From contig NZ_JAYGHP010000006.1 of assembly GCF_034932065.1 (NCBI RefSeq), positions 1 through 64,000 on the forward strand: a stretch of 64,000 nt of DNA, given 5' to 3'. Position numbers and translations under genes: made by a program. The notes beneath the pieces were generated by a model. The model had not been told where the DNA came from, searched no databases, and worked only from the letters and a program-made list of their open reading frames with translations. Source of the DNA: Crocosphaera sp. UHCC 0190 (GTDB taxonomy: Bacteria; Cyanobacteriota; Cyanobacteriia; Cyanobacteriales; Microcystaceae). Shown here in pieces: positions 26,774 through 36,003 of this stretch. Numbering within the stretch: position 1 is the first letter of the stretch; each line of letters begins with the position of its first letter.

Positions 26774-29242
26774 TTAATTAGATTTACTGGTGCTTTGATG
26801 TTCCAAAGCACCTTTAGGATAAACAATGCGTTGATGGTGAAATTGCTGCCATACCTTAACAAAAACCTCAGCAATTATTGGTAACTCCTCATATTTAATA
26901 CCACAATCTGTTAATTGATTATCCCGCCAACGGGCCTTAAAAATCTTATGAATCATCGCCAATGCCGTTTCTGGAGTCGCTTCTTTTAAAGACCTTAATG
27001 CCGCTTCACAGCCATCAGCCAACATAAGAATACCCGTTTCCCGTGACTGAGGAACAGGGCCAGCATAACGAAAATCTGCTTCAGAAATGGGTTCCGTTCC
27101 ATTTCTTTCCGCCTCTTGTTTTGCCTGATAATAAAAATAGGAAATCAGCAAAGTCCCTTGATGTTCAGGAATAAAATCACGAATAACGCGAGGCAGTCCA
27201 TACTTATCCGCCATAACTAACCCTTCAGAAACGTGCTTTTTAATAATCTCGATACTGGCCCAAGGATCATTCATTTCATCATGTTTATTAGGCGCACCCA
27301 TTTGATTTTCAATAAATCCTAGGGGATCGTGCATTTTGCCAATATCATGATATAAAGTCCCCGCCCTGACCAATTCCACATTACAGTGTAATTCACGGGC
27401 TGCTGCTTCCGCCAAACAAGCCACAAATAAGGTATGTTGAAAAGTTCCAGGGGTTTCCATTGCCAAGCGTTTCAACAGCGCACAATTAGGGTTAGCCAGT
27501 TCTACCAAACGAATAGGGGTAACTAAATCAAAAATCCGTTCTAAATAAGGGGAAATTCCCAAGGCCATCACACTCCAGGCCATGCCCGATAACCCATAAA
27601 GAATTGCCCCCGGCAAAATGGCCGACCAGATAGTTCCCGCCACTGGTGCCGCAATTAAATAACCTAAAAAGTAAACACTACCTTGTAAAAGACCAATTGC
27701 ACCCCCTAAACGGGCTAATTCATCCCGTGAACGCAGTCGCCCTGCCATCAAAGCGGCCAAGAGTCCCCCAGCTGTTCCCGCTAAGACATAACTCCAATTA
27801 ATAGTGGTTGCAGCAAAGGTCGATAAACCACTTAACAGAACAACTTGAGTAATAGCCAAGGTGGGGCCATAAAAGCTGCTGGTGAGTAACCCTACGGCGG
27901 GTAGATTAGTATAGCCTAAATTAAAAATTCCCAGTAGCGGTGTACTCAAACTCAACAAACACAACAAAAGATGATCTCGCCGACGCATGGGACGGTGAAG
28001 ACGATAACTGATGACACAAAAAGCGGTAACTGTCCCGGCCACCAAAACGGCAGACACCCCCAACCCAAACCAATTAATGCCCCGACGACTAAGCTTGAAA
28101 CTATCAAGAAGGACAAATTCTTCTTGGGTAATGTTTTCTCCCGCTTCAACGATCACATCGCCGGCCTTAACTTCGACAATTACGGGTTCAACGGCTTGGG
28201 CCGCTTGTTCTGCCCGTCGCTTCGTTTCTTCTTTATCTACCGTTAAATTATGCTGATTTTGTAGAATTTTCATCAACAGTCCCGTGGCCCCTTGCTGGGC
28301 CGAAGAGGACAGGGAACTGTCTAATTGAATAGTAATGATATCTGTTAGCAAATAATCCGGCATTCCTGGGGGAATTCCTTGGGTTAAAATTTTCTGTAAG
28401 GTGGTTATTAGAGTTTTTTGGGTTTTATTCCAAGTCTGATCATCGAGGTTTAAAAAGAGTCTGATGAGTTCGGAACTCAGGGGAGAAAGCTTTAAACTAG
28501 CCTTTTCTGAGGTGGCCTTAGCATAGCGTTGACGAGACTGTTTAATCGTTTCTAGAAGCCCTTTGAGGGTGGCAGTTGAGGTGGTTTGACCATAATTATC
28601 TAATTGGGCGATCGCCGTTGTTAAGGGAGGTTGTAACTCTTGGGTTTTTTGAGATAATGAGGTGGCTTTGTTCCCTGTGGTTAATCGTGTGACGACAGTT
28701 TGCCAGTCTTTTTCCGTCGCCGTGCGTAAATATTGTTGGGTCGAGAGGGGAATGATTTTAGGGTTAATGAAGGGAAAAGGGGCGGTTTGTTGCCGTAATT
28801 GGTCAATCTCCCCCATGGTTTCTGACAAGTTTAATTTGAGTTGGGTGGTTAATTGTACATCCCGTTGTAAGACGGGAACGACCCCTGTGCGGACTTCTTT
28901 GCGTTTTTCTTCAGTGGTTTGGGAATCTTCAAAAGTACCATTCTTCGGTGCAATAATCCTAACTGGGGAAACCGTTCCCACCGATAGCTGAGGCTGGTTA
29001 TAGAAGCGATAACCGATCACACTGGTCAAAGATATCACAGCTAACCCCCACATTACGGGTGGGTGAATGTTTCTGATAGACTGAGACTTGTGCAGTTTTC
29101 CGAGCCAATTCGACGATGGGAGAGATGTGGCTGTTTTTTTGGGGTCTGTTGTCTTCCCCTCCCTTGAGAATAAACCACGACTGTTTTGGTACTGTTGTCG
29201 TAGTTTCTCTAAGTGTTGCGTTAAGAATTGGAGCGTTTTCAT
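26774..29242 (-). CDS. pgpH: 7TM-HD phosphodiesterase, PgpH type (probable cyclic di-AMP hydrolase)
   Basis: PgpH proteins hydrolyse cyclic di-AMP with an HD domain under control of a 7TM receptor module. The 822 residues show an N-terminal membrane segment (about 63-82), an extracytoplasmic 7TMR-HDED domain (about 90-375), about seven membrane segments (about 390-570) and a cytoplasmic HD domain (about 590-800). The metal-binding motif LYHDIGKM lies near 632, with EHQGT and MLADGCEAA downstream as further HD-family ligands. All looks intact. The name is based on architecture. Cyclic di-AMP signalling is known in cyanobacteria and linked to osmotic and day-night control. Confidence 0.9.
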   Translation of the reverse strand: MKTLQFLTQHLEKLRQQYQNSRGLFSREGKTTDPKKTATSLPSSNWLGKLHKSQSIRNIHPPVMWGLAVISLTSVIGYRFYNQPQLSVGTVSPVRIIAPKNGTFEDSQTTEEKRKEVRTGVVPVLQRDVQLTTQLKLNLSETMGEIDQLRQQTAPFPFINPKIIPLSTQQYLRTATEKDWQTVVTRLTTGNKATSLSQKTQELQPPLTTAIAQLDNYGQTTSTATLKGLLETIKQSRQRYAKATSEKASLKLSPLSSELIRLFLNLDDQTWNKTQKTLITTLQKILTQGIPPGMPDYLLTDIITIQLDSSLSSSAQQGATGLLMKILQNQHNLTVDKEETKRRAEQAAQAVEPVIVEVKAGDVIVEAGENITQEEFVLLDSFKLSRRGINWFGLGVSAVLVAGTVTAFCVISYRLHRPMRRRDHLLLCLLSLSTPLLGIFNLGYTNLPAVGLLTSSFYGPTLAITQVVLLSGLSTFAATTINWSYVLAGTAGGLLAALMAGRLRSRDELARLGGAIGLLQGSVYFLGYLIAAPVAGTIWSAILPGAILYGLSGMAWSVMALGISPYLERIFDLVTPIRLVELANPNCALLKRLAMETPGTFQHTLFVACLAEAAARELHCNVELVRAGTLYHDIGKMHDPLGFIENQMGAPNKHDEMNDPWASIEIIKKHVSEGLVMADKYGLPRVIRDFIPEHQGTLLISYFYYQAKQEAERNGTEPISEADFRYAGPVPQSRETGILMLADGCEAALRSLKEATPETALAMIHKIFKARWRDNQLTDCGIKYEELPIIAEVFVKVWQQFHHQRIVYPKGALEHQSTSKSN

Positions 29243-29381
29243 CTTGTGTGAGGTCGTGTAAAAACGTCAGCGCGGATTGGTCATGAGCTTCATTAGCTAC
29301 TAAATTAAACTAGGATATACCTTTAAGGGTGGTTCATGGTCGGAGAATAACCTCAGCTTAATTATTGACTTCTCTATTACT

Positions 29382-30287
29382 TTAATCGTTCTCTCCTTCT
29401 ATGGGGGTAGGTTGTAAATATTCTTTTTGCGAAATTAGCATCAATGGGGGCCTCTGCTGCATCACCCCAGGCGAACTTACTGCCGTCTTGTCCCCGATTG
29501 TCTCTCCCTGTGCTACCTTGTCAACACCCGCCCATCGCTCCCATAATGTAAAGATTTGTTGATAGGATAAGGGGGGATCTGGGTCAATTTGTTGAGCTAA
29601 ACGCCAAGGAACGGGAATGCCTAAAACACTATTATAGGCTCCTGACAGGGTTCCCGTTAAGGTACTAATTAGGAGACACCCGGTTTGTACTGCTTGTAAA
29701 ACACTCAGGCGAAAATTATTAGGGGTGCGATTAAAGCAATATAAGGATAAGGGAATTACTGTCTTTTCTGGAGACGTTTGTTGTCGAAAATACCGATTTA
29801 CTTCTGTTAAAGGGGTTCCTTTATCTAAAAATTCTTGGATTTTTTGTAATGAACTTTCCCAGGATAGGGGAACTTTGTCCGTAATTTCTAACAGGTTTAC
29901 TGGGGTATTTTTAGCAAGTTTTTCATTTAAAATTTTTCCTAATAAGTCGTTGAAAAATACAATTTCTTTGACAGTTTCTGACGGAATATCCCAAAGGTTG
30001 ATTAAGGGATTTAATTGTTGCTGGAATTGGTAAGGAGTATCATAAAAGAGAAGACTCAAGGGCAATATTCCTAAGATTAATTCCCCAGAGCTTAAACTGG
30101 GTTTTTCGGGAGAGATCACAACCCAGTCCTCTGACATTATTTCTCCCTTTTCAATTAATTTTATCATAACTTTTTTACTCATAATACGCCACCAAAATTG
30201 AGATCTTTCTCGATTAATTAAGGTTTCGCCAATGAGATTACCAAATAAACTACCTTGAAATCGACTGAAAAGGGAGTAAGTTATCAT
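29382..30287 (-). CDS. Degenerate ADP-ribosylglycohydrolase (DraG)-like protein
   Basis: FQGSLFGNLIGE near the N-terminus resembles the GxxxGxxxGE entry of the ADP-ribosylglycohydrolase fold. STLTGTLSGAYNSVLGIPVPW (about 215-235) resembles its C-terminal GAxxGAxxGxxxIP segment. The metal-binding aspartates expected there (TDDT and D-S-D-T) are absent, so hydrolase activity is unlikely. At 301 residues it is of ordinary length. The ATG follows the upstream DUF1517 stop codon with no gap, so the two are probably translationally coupled. The role is unknown; a binding-only protein is one guess. Confidence 0.6.
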   Translation of the reverse strand: MITYSLFSRFQGSLFGNLIGETLINRERSQFWWRIMSKKVMIKLIEKGEIMSEDWVVISPEKPSLSSGELILGILPLSLLFYDTPYQFQQQLNPLINLWDIPSETVKEIVFFNDLLGKILNEKLAKNTPVNLLEITDKVPLSWESSLQKIQEFLDKGTPLTEVNRYFRQQTSPEKTVIPLSLYCFNRTPNNFRLSVLQAVQTGCLLISTLTGTLSGAYNSVLGIPVPWRLAQQIDPDPPLSYQQIFTLWERWAGVDKVAQGETIGDKTAVSSPGVMQQRPPLMLISQKEYLQPTPIEGEND

Positions 30288-31295
30288 TTAAACTAATTGT
30301 ACCATTTGGGTGTATTCAGTAATAAATTCATCATAGGTTAAGCTATCATTTTCTGCTTGCGGACTCCACAATAATTCTAATTTTAGTAAATAATCAGGGG
30401 GCATTGCTGCTAAAGTTTTTAAGGCTGTTTCTAATGCTTCTGTGGTTTGAATATCTTTAAATAGGGGACGATCATGGGCCGTTCCTACTAATAATGTTAC
30501 CACAATATACATGGCAGATTCATCTTCAGGAGCTAGAACTGTTTTTTCTTGGATATTTCCCCCAACATTCCTTAAGGTTTCTTGGCTTAATTTACTGCGT
30601 TGTTCTAAGGATAAGCTTTCAAATTTTGCTTCAGCTTGATCAAGCTTGATTTTTTCAGAACTGCCTAATCCATGACTCCAATATTCAGAATGTCTCAGTA
30701 AGACTAAAATGGACTCTTGTAACAATTCTCTTAACCCTTCTTCGGTGCTAGTATTCGCCCTTAAACTCAGTTCTGTTAACTCTAATTGGACATCTTTTGC
30801 TGATGCTAATAAGGCGACTTGTAACTGAGAAATAGTAAAAATATCATTGTCTAATTCTCGATTTGATGATTCTGTTGTAGACTTATTATTACTCGCATTT
30901 GAAACACTTTTTAGGATGAGAAAAATGATAATTCCTGACACCCCAAAAAAGAGAATTCCTAAAAAAATAGTCGTCCCGGTGGCCCCCATGGGGGTTCCGC
31001 TTCCAGTGCGAGATCGACTATGATAATAAGTGGGATTGTTATCAGAATAAACTCGGACTCTTGAGGTTTTTTTGGGAGAGGTTGAACTGCTACTAGAACT
31101 AGATTTTGAGGAACTTTTTGAACTGCGACTAAATGATCCTCCTCGACTCCGTCCCCCACTACTTCTGGCCTGGGCCTCTGACTGAAAATTAAGTAAATTT
31201 GATGAGGTTAGTTGAGTTTTGGGAATCTCGATGCTGTTTATGGTGGCGATCGCTAATAAAGTTGTTAATAAAAGATTTGTTGTTTTTCTTAACAT
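30288..31295 (-). CDS. DUF1517 family membrane protein
   Basis: The protein has a signal peptide-like N-terminus, a Ser/Arg-rich low-complexity stretch (SSGGRSRGGSFSRSS onward), a membrane segment (TIFLGILFFGVSGIIIFLIL) and the helical DUF1517 domain (ISQLQVALLASAKDVQLELT...). The family is shared by cyanobacteria and plastids; no biochemical activity is settled. I start at the ATG at 31295, which places the hydrophobic signal at the N-terminus; an ATG at 31340 would add 15 polar residues. It overlaps no gene but directly abuts the DraG-like gene downstream. Confidence 0.85.
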   Translation of the reverse strand: MLRKTTNLLLTTLLAIATINSIEIPKTQLTSSNLLNFQSEAQARSSGGRSRGGSFSRSSKSSSKSSSSSSSTSPKKTSRVRVYSDNNPTYYHSRSRTGSGTPMGATGTTIFLGILFFGVSGIIIFLILKSVSNASNNKSTTESSNRELDNDIFTISQLQVALLASAKDVQLELTELSLRANTSTEEGLRELLQESILVLLRHSEYWSHGLGSSEKIKLDQAEAKFESLSLEQRSKLSQETLRNVGGNIQEKTVLAPEDESAMYIVVTLLVGTAHDRPLFKDIQTTEALETALKTLAAMPPDYLLKLELLWSPQAENDSLTYDEFITEYTQMVQLV

Positions 31296-31403
31296 AATCT
31301 GACATTTCCTATCTTCTATCTCTAGTGTTAGGGTTCCCAATTTGAATAATAAATTATCTTTTTTTGGGAAAAAACTCTAGGGAGATCATGGTTACTAAGT
31401 CTT

Positions 31404-31472
31404 GATATAGAAACCGCACAAGAATTAGGAAGACCGATACCGGAACCCAAAGGAAGGTTATTATTTGTCTAA
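31404..31472 (+). pseudogene. HicB antitoxin C-terminal remnant
   Basis: The frame reads DIETAQELGRPIPEPKGRLL and then FV before a TAA. This closely matches the C-terminus of HicB proteins and resembles IETAQEFGDPIPQP of the intact hicB at 17792. The preceding codons do not look like HicB and no start is present. It is a decayed fragment of a second hicAB-type locus. Confidence 0.75.
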
Positions 31473-31583
31473 TATATCTCATATTAAAGACATGGAAATC
31501 TTTGGTTTTTATGTTGGAGAGAAAGGAAAATTATGTCGGGTGTTTATACAGCAAATCTTAAGGGTAATTCAAGTATCCTTGAT

Positions 31584-31647
31584 GGTGGGTTACGGTGGAC
31601 AATTAATTAACAAATTAGCGGCATAACCGATCGCCACCTAACCCACC
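31584..31647. repeat. Imperfect inverted repeat in the 31341-31773 gene gap
   Basis: Arms GGTGGGTTACGGTGG and CCACCTAACCCACC (one bulge) are separated by about 35 bp. The sequence type is common in cyanobacterial intergenic DNA. Apart from this and the hicB remnant, the 430-bp gap before the acyl-AMP ligase holds no recognisable gene. Confidence 0.65.
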
Positions 31648-31773
31648 CTACGCAATGATTAAATGTTTTGTGATCTTGCCAATGTGAAGATTTCCTTTAG
31701 AATTGAAACAGTGTTTTGTTATATTTAAACTTTAATCCCTGTCATAGTCTCACCTTTCTTCTCTTATCTAATC

Positions 31774-33570
31774 ATGACTCAAAGCTTAGAAAAATCCTTA
31801 ACCACCCCAACTACCCTCATTGAATTATTACGTCTACGGGCCACCAACACCCCAGACGGCCACGGTTATACCTTCCTTATTGACGGCAAAACAGAAACTC
31901 CTCCCCTTACCTACGGAGAATTAGATCGACAAGCAAAAGCGATCGCCACCTTACTCCAAAAATACGAAGCTAGAGGGGAACGGGCCCTATTATTGTACCC
32001 CCAAGGGTTAGAAGTCATTGCCGCGTTTTGTGGGTGTTTATATGCAGGAGTGATCGCCATTCCTGTCCCCCCACCAGAGTCGGGAAGACTCAAGCGCACC
32101 TTACCCCGTTTACGGGCTATTGTCAAAGATGCCAATGCTAAATTTGCCCTCACCACAGAAGGTATTTTATCCCTGGTAGAAAACGTCAAAGACGAATTTC
32201 CCGAATTTAATCAAATGAATTGGATCGACACCGCAACGGTTGATCTTTCCTTAGCTGAGCATTGGCAAGATCCCCAAGTAGACAAAGATGAACTGGCTTA
32301 CCTACAATACACCTCTGGTTCAACTTCTACCCCCAAAGGCGTAATGCTCTCTCACTTTAATTTAATGCACCATGCCCACTATTTACAACGGGCCTGCGGT
32401 TATGATGAAAACAGCATTACCCATACTTGGATGCCCTATTTTCATGATTATGGTTTAGTAGAAGGCATGATGGTTCCCCTCTACAACGGAACACCCTGTT
32501 ATCTCATGTCTCCCTTTTCCTTTATCAAGCGTCCCATTCAATGGCTACGCAATATAACTAAATACAAAGTTACTCATTCCCAAGCTCCCAACTTTGCCTA
32601 TGATCTCTGTATTCGTCGGGTTAAACCCCAAGAGATCCCCCAACTTAATTTAAGCAGTTGGCAAGCAGCAGGAAATGCCGCCGAACCCATTAATCCTAGA
32701 GTAATGGCCAATTTTGTGGAAACCTTCTCTCCTTGTGGGTTTGAATGGGAAACCTTTGCTCCTGCTTACGGGTTGGCAGAATATACTTTACTGGTATCAA
32801 CTAAACCCAAAGGGAGTCATCCTGTTTTTGCTTGTTTAGACGCTTCTGCTTTGGAACAGGATAAAATTGTGGATGCTGACCCGGAACAAGAGAAAGGTAT
32901 TCGGGTTTTAGCGAGTTGTGGCCAGTTGGTTTGTGAGACAAAAGTTGCCATTGTTCACCCTGATACTTTAACCCGTTGTGCTGCAGATGAAGTAGGAGAA
33001 ATTTGGGTATCTGACCCCAGTATGGCCCAAGGTTATTGGCAACGACAAGAAGAAACAGAAAATACCTTTGGGGCTTATATTAAAGAGACTCAAGAAGGGC
33101 CTTTTTTAAGAACCGGAGATTTAGGGTTTCTTAAAGAGGGGGAACTCTATATCACGGGACGGATGAAAGATTTAATTATCATTCGAGGAACCAATCATTA
33201 TCCCCAAGATCTTGAATGGACAGTGCAACATCTTGATCCAGTTTTTCGCTCAGATTATGGAGCAGCTTTTTCCATTGAAAACGGAGGAGAAGAACATTTA
33301 GTAATTGTCCAAGAGATTGAACGGCGTACAGGTGATTTAGATACAGAAAAATTATTAGGAGATATTCGCCAAGAAATCGCTGAAGAACATGAAATCCAAA
33401 CTTATGCTATTGTTTTAGCTAAATCGGGAACTGTATTAAAAACAGCCAGTGGTAAAATTCAGCGTCGCGCTTGTCGTCAAAACTTCCTGAATGGAAACAT
33501 TAATATAATGGCAGTTTGGAGTGAAAATACTGATGTTACCAGTCGGTTTTCCGTAAAAAATGAAGACTAA
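31774..33570 (+). CDS. Fatty acyl-AMP ligase (FAAL)-like adenylating enzyme
   Basis: FAALs activate fatty acids as acyl-adenylates and pass them to acyl carrier proteins for polyketide, lipopeptide or hydrocarbon synthesis. The 598 residues carry the AMP-binding P-loop YTSGSTSTPKG (179-189), MPYFHDYGLVEG typical of FAALs, PAYGLAEYTLLV, FLRTGDLGFL and a C-terminal SGKIQRRACR with the adenylation lysine. No ACP, PKS or NRPS gene follows, so it acts as a stand-alone ligase. A plain acyl-CoA synthetase is less likely given the FAAL-like FHDYGLVEG and PPPESGRLKRTL segments. Confidence 0.88.
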   Translation: MTQSLEKSLTTPTTLIELLRLRATNTPDGHGYTFLIDGKTETPPLTYGELDRQAKAIATLLQKYEARGERALLLYPQGLEVIAAFCGCLYAGVIAIPVPPPESGRLKRTLPRLRAIVKDANAKFALTTEGILSLVENVKDEFPEFNQMNWIDTATVDLSLAEHWQDPQVDKDELAYLQYTSGSTSTPKGVMLSHFNLMHHAHYLQRACGYDENSITHTWMPYFHDYGLVEGMMVPLYNGTPCYLMSPFSFIKRPIQWLRNITKYKVTHSQAPNFAYDLCIRRVKPQEIPQLNLSSWQAAGNAAEPINPRVMANFVETFSPCGFEWETFAPAYGLAEYTLLVSTKPKGSHPVFACLDASALEQDKIVDADPEQEKGIRVLASCGQLVCETKVAIVHPDTLTRCAADEVGEIWVSDPSMAQGYWQRQEETENTFGAYIKETQEGPFLRTGDLGFLKEGELYITGRMKDLIIIRGTNHYPQDLEWTVQHLDPVFRSDYGAAFSIENGGEEHLVIVQEIERRTGDLDTEKLLGDIRQEIAEEHEIQTYAIVLAKSGTVLKTASGKIQRRACRQNFLNGNINIMAVWSENTDVTSRFSVKNED

Positions 33571-33583
33571 TTTAAGTTAAAAT

Positions 33584-33611
33584 GTAGAGGCAATCCCCCC
33601 GTGGTTGCCCG
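33584..33611. repeat. 28-bp degenerate palindrome after the FAAL gene
   Basis: GTAGAGGCAA at one end and TTGCCCG at the other, with a C-rich centre. It starts 13 bp after the FAAL stop. Only the inner GGCAA/TTGCC arms still pair well. Confidence 0.6.
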
Positions 33612-33646
33612 AAAATTCTTGGTATTATATTGGTGAGAGGAATGAA

Positions 33647-34159
33647 ATGATTATGAATAAAACAATTAACTTAATTATTGTATGCAGCTTATTATTATTA
33701 GGCTGTTCCCCTTCAACAGAAGCGAAATTTAAGGACAATTCTTCGTCAGTTATTTCCCAAGGGAATGGTCAAAAATTACCCATTGAAGCTACAATTAATG
33801 TCGGAGAAAAAGTTATAGAATTAGAAGTTGCTAAAACACCAGAACAACAACAAATTGGTTTAATGTATCGTAAATCTATTGAGAAAAATCAAGGCATGAT
33901 TTTTCTATTTGAGGAACTTAGACCCGTGCGTTTTTGGATGAAAAATGTTACGATTCCTCTAGATATGATTTTTCTGGCCAATGGCAAAGTCAAAGCCGTT
34001 ATCTCGGAAGTTCCCCCCTGTAACAGTGATCCCTGTCCCACTTACGGCCCTGAGACGTTGGTCAACCAAGTCATTGAACTTGGGGGTGGACAAGCCAGAG
34101 AATTAGGGATCAAGGAAGGAGATAAACTAGATGTTAAGTTTTTGGATAATTCTCAATAG
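33647..34159 (+). CDS. DUF192 family lipoprotein
   Basis: A lipoprotein signal (VCSLLLLGCSPS) precedes the DUF192 domain, seen as ELEVAKTPEQQQIGLMYRKS, GMIFLFEELRPVRFWMKNVT and IPLDMIFL. This small beta domain is widespread and its function is not known. I choose the ATG at 33647 (170 residues) because GAGAGG lies about 8 bp upstream and the signal peptide then begins the protein; a TTG at 33605 inside the preceding repeat is unlikely. Confidence 0.85.
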   Translation: MIMNKTINLIIVCSLLLLGCSPSTEAKFKDNSSSVISQGNGQKLPIEATINVGEKVIELEVAKTPEQQQIGLMYRKSIEKNQGMIFLFEELRPVRFWMKNVTIPLDMIFLANGKVKAVISEVPPCNSDPCPTYGPETLVNQVIELGGGQARELGIKEGDKLDVKFLDNSQ

Positions 34160-34685
34160 CTCTAGTAGAATCATTGAGAGGAAAATCTTATAAGTTTTAC
34201 TGACTTAAAGTTTTACAAACTTAAATTGATTTTTTGAATCATCGATCACAACATCCTTTATAGTATATGGGAAAGAACTCCTCAGAATAGAGTGAGCGAC
34301 TTACCAATCTTGACAGGTTGAGTGGGAAGAAAAATCAAGGCTTAAAATCAATCAAGGAAACCTTGTTAGTCTTATCTGAGCGATCTTTTACTTAATTTAG
34401 TGGTGTGAGGGTGAAGTAAGCGACGCTGATTTAAATCAGAAGTTGTTTTCTATTATTCTATGAAAGCTCAAAATTAGAAATCTTCAAAAGGGTAGCAAAC
34501 CCTATCAGAAAGATGTATCTTGAGTGATCGTGGATAATGAACCCTAAAATTGTTATTCTCTTATACGGAAAACGTCCCCAAAACGATGAAGTAAACTTTC
34601 GGTTTCGAGTGATGACTCAGAAATCAAATCAACTTTTTTTGGGAAGAAAACATCATCCAAAATCAACCCTAAAGTGAAGATAATC
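34160..34685. other. Long leader or intergenic region before the DUF2949 gene
   Basis: About 525 bp without a supported gene. It holds several short inverted strings, including GGGTAGCAAACCC near 34491-34503 and TTTAAATCAGAAG near 34430. I recognise no riboswitch family. A 46-codon frame at 34537-34677 lacks a ribosome site. The length and gene-like base mix suggest a long 5' UTR or a small RNA. Confidence 0.35.
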
Positions 34686-34877
34686 ATGACAAACACCACT
34701 TACACACTATTTTTACGCTTTTTACGCGAAGAATTAGCCTTGTCTGCTGACTCAATTGCGATCGCACAACGCTCCGTTGAACAAACCCAGGGCCCTTTAC
34801 CCATGTTACTCTGGCAATATGGATTAATTACTTTACATGAGCTAGATCGGATTTATGATTGGTTAGAGGAGGCGTAA
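34686..34877 (+). CDS. DUF2949 family small protein
   Basis: The 63 residues (from the ATG at 34686) contain LFLRFLREELALSADSIAIA, then PLPMLLWQYGLITLHELDRI. This matches DUF2949, a cyanobacterial family of short helical proteins with no known role. A GTG at 34674 would add four residues. A clear terminator hairpin follows at 34994-35022, so it is probably a single-gene transcript with a long leader. Confidence 0.8.
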   Translation: MTNTTYTLFLRFLREELALSADSIAIAQRSVEQTQGPLPMLLWQYGLITLHELDRIYDWLEEA

Positions 34878-34993
34878 CATTGATCTTGAATTAGGAGTAA
34901 GTCATTGATGATTAGGCAATCAATAAACAATATTTTTTCTCCCCAAGTTCATTACCAAAAAATCAATAAATTAACTAAAATATCTCTTAAAGA

Positions 34994-35022
34994 AGCGGGA
35001 ATATCAACTAGCCCGCTTTTTT
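34994..35022 (+). terminator. Rho-independent terminator after the DUF2949 gene
   Basis: Stem AGCGGG/CCCGCT with a 12-nt loop followed by TTTTTT. Its position inside an upstream extension of the next reading frame shows that the nucleoside hydrolase starts later, at 35049. Confidence 0.85.
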
Positions 35023-35048
35023 GGTGTTTAACTTTTAAAATAAATTCA

Positions 35049-35984
35049 ATGAGCAAAAAATTAGTATTATTCGATCATGATGGGGCAATTGATGATATTT
35101 TAGCCACCATGTTATTGATGACGATGCCCCACGTACAACCACTGGGAATTATTGTTACCCCAGCTGATTGTTATATTAATGCCGCCCTTAATGTCACCCG
35201 AAAACTGCTAGATTTCATGAGATGTCATCACATTCCCGTCGCAGAAAGTACCGTCAGAGGAATCCATCCCTTTCCCGCCTTGTATCGCCGAGATTCCCTG
35301 ATTATGGATAACTTTCCCCTCCTAAATCAACAAGACACTCTCAAAACCCCTCTTGTCCCTGAAACTGGACAACAGTTCATGGTCAACACCCTACAAAATG
35401 CAGTAGAACCCGTTACTTTAATGGTAACAGGGCCCTTAACCACTGTTGCGACCGCCTTAGAGATGAATCCTGAAATTGAGGGAAAAATCAAAGAAATTGT
35501 CTGGATGGGCGGTGTATTAAACGTTTCAGGCAATGTAGAAAGAGAATTTGCTCCCGAACATGATGGCACAGCAGAATGGAATGCTTACTGGGATGCGATC
35601 GCCGTTGAACGGGTTTGGCAAACCCAGATCCCCCTAATTTTATGTACCCTAGATATTACGAATACTGTCCCTGTAACTGCTGAATTTATCCGTCAATTAG
35701 CTAAACAACGTCATTATCCCTTATCTGATTTAGCGGGACTCTGTTACGCCTTAGCTATTCCCCAAGACTACTATTGTTGGGATGTCTTAGCTACTGCTTA
35801 TTTACATCGTCCAGAGCTATTTTCTGTTAAAGCATGGAAAACCGAGGTAATTACGACAGGATATAGTCAGGGAAGGATTAAAGTGGTTGAAAATGGTCGC
35901 AAGGTTTTGGCCATGGATAGTATTAATACAGAAGCGTTTCATCACTATTTATTGCAACAGTGGGGACGGCAACTGATAAGCTGA
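35049..35984 (+). CDS. Inosine-uridine-preferring nucleoside hydrolase family protein
   Basis: These enzymes split ribonucleosides to base and ribose using a calcium-bound aspartate cluster. With the start at 35049 (311 residues) the N-terminus reads KLVLFDHDGAIDDILAT, the family's DxDxxxDD calcium site (D9, D11, D15, D16). The second residue of the usual DTDPG motif is His here. The conserved MGGVLNVSGN and EWNAYWDAIA segments are present. A longer frame from 34905 runs through a terminator and is not credible. It may act in nucleoside salvage. Confidence 0.88.
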   Translation: MSKKLVLFDHDGAIDDILATMLLMTMPHVQPLGIIVTPADCYINAALNVTRKLLDFMRCHHIPVAESTVRGIHPFPALYRRDSLIMDNFPLLNQQDTLKTPLVPETGQQFMVNTLQNAVEPVTLMVTGPLTTVATALEMNPEIEGKIKEIVWMGGVLNVSGNVEREFAPEHDGTAEWNAYWDAIAVERVWQTQIPLILCTLDITNTVPVTAEFIRQLAKQRHYPLSDLAGLCYALAIPQDYYCWDVLATAYLHRPELFSVKAWKTEVITTGYSQGRIKVVENGRKVLAMDSINTEAFHHYLLQQWGRQLIS

Positions 35985-36003
35985 ATAATAAAGGAAATTA
36001 TTA

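Noticed and set aside
34537-34677. 46-codon frame before the DUF2949 gene
   Set aside because: No ribosome site precedes its ATG and the product is not recognisable; it is noted only as part of the leader.
34905-35048. N-terminal extension of the nucleoside hydrolase
   Set aside because: It runs through a clear terminator hairpin and has no family similarity; the start at 35049 is preferred.
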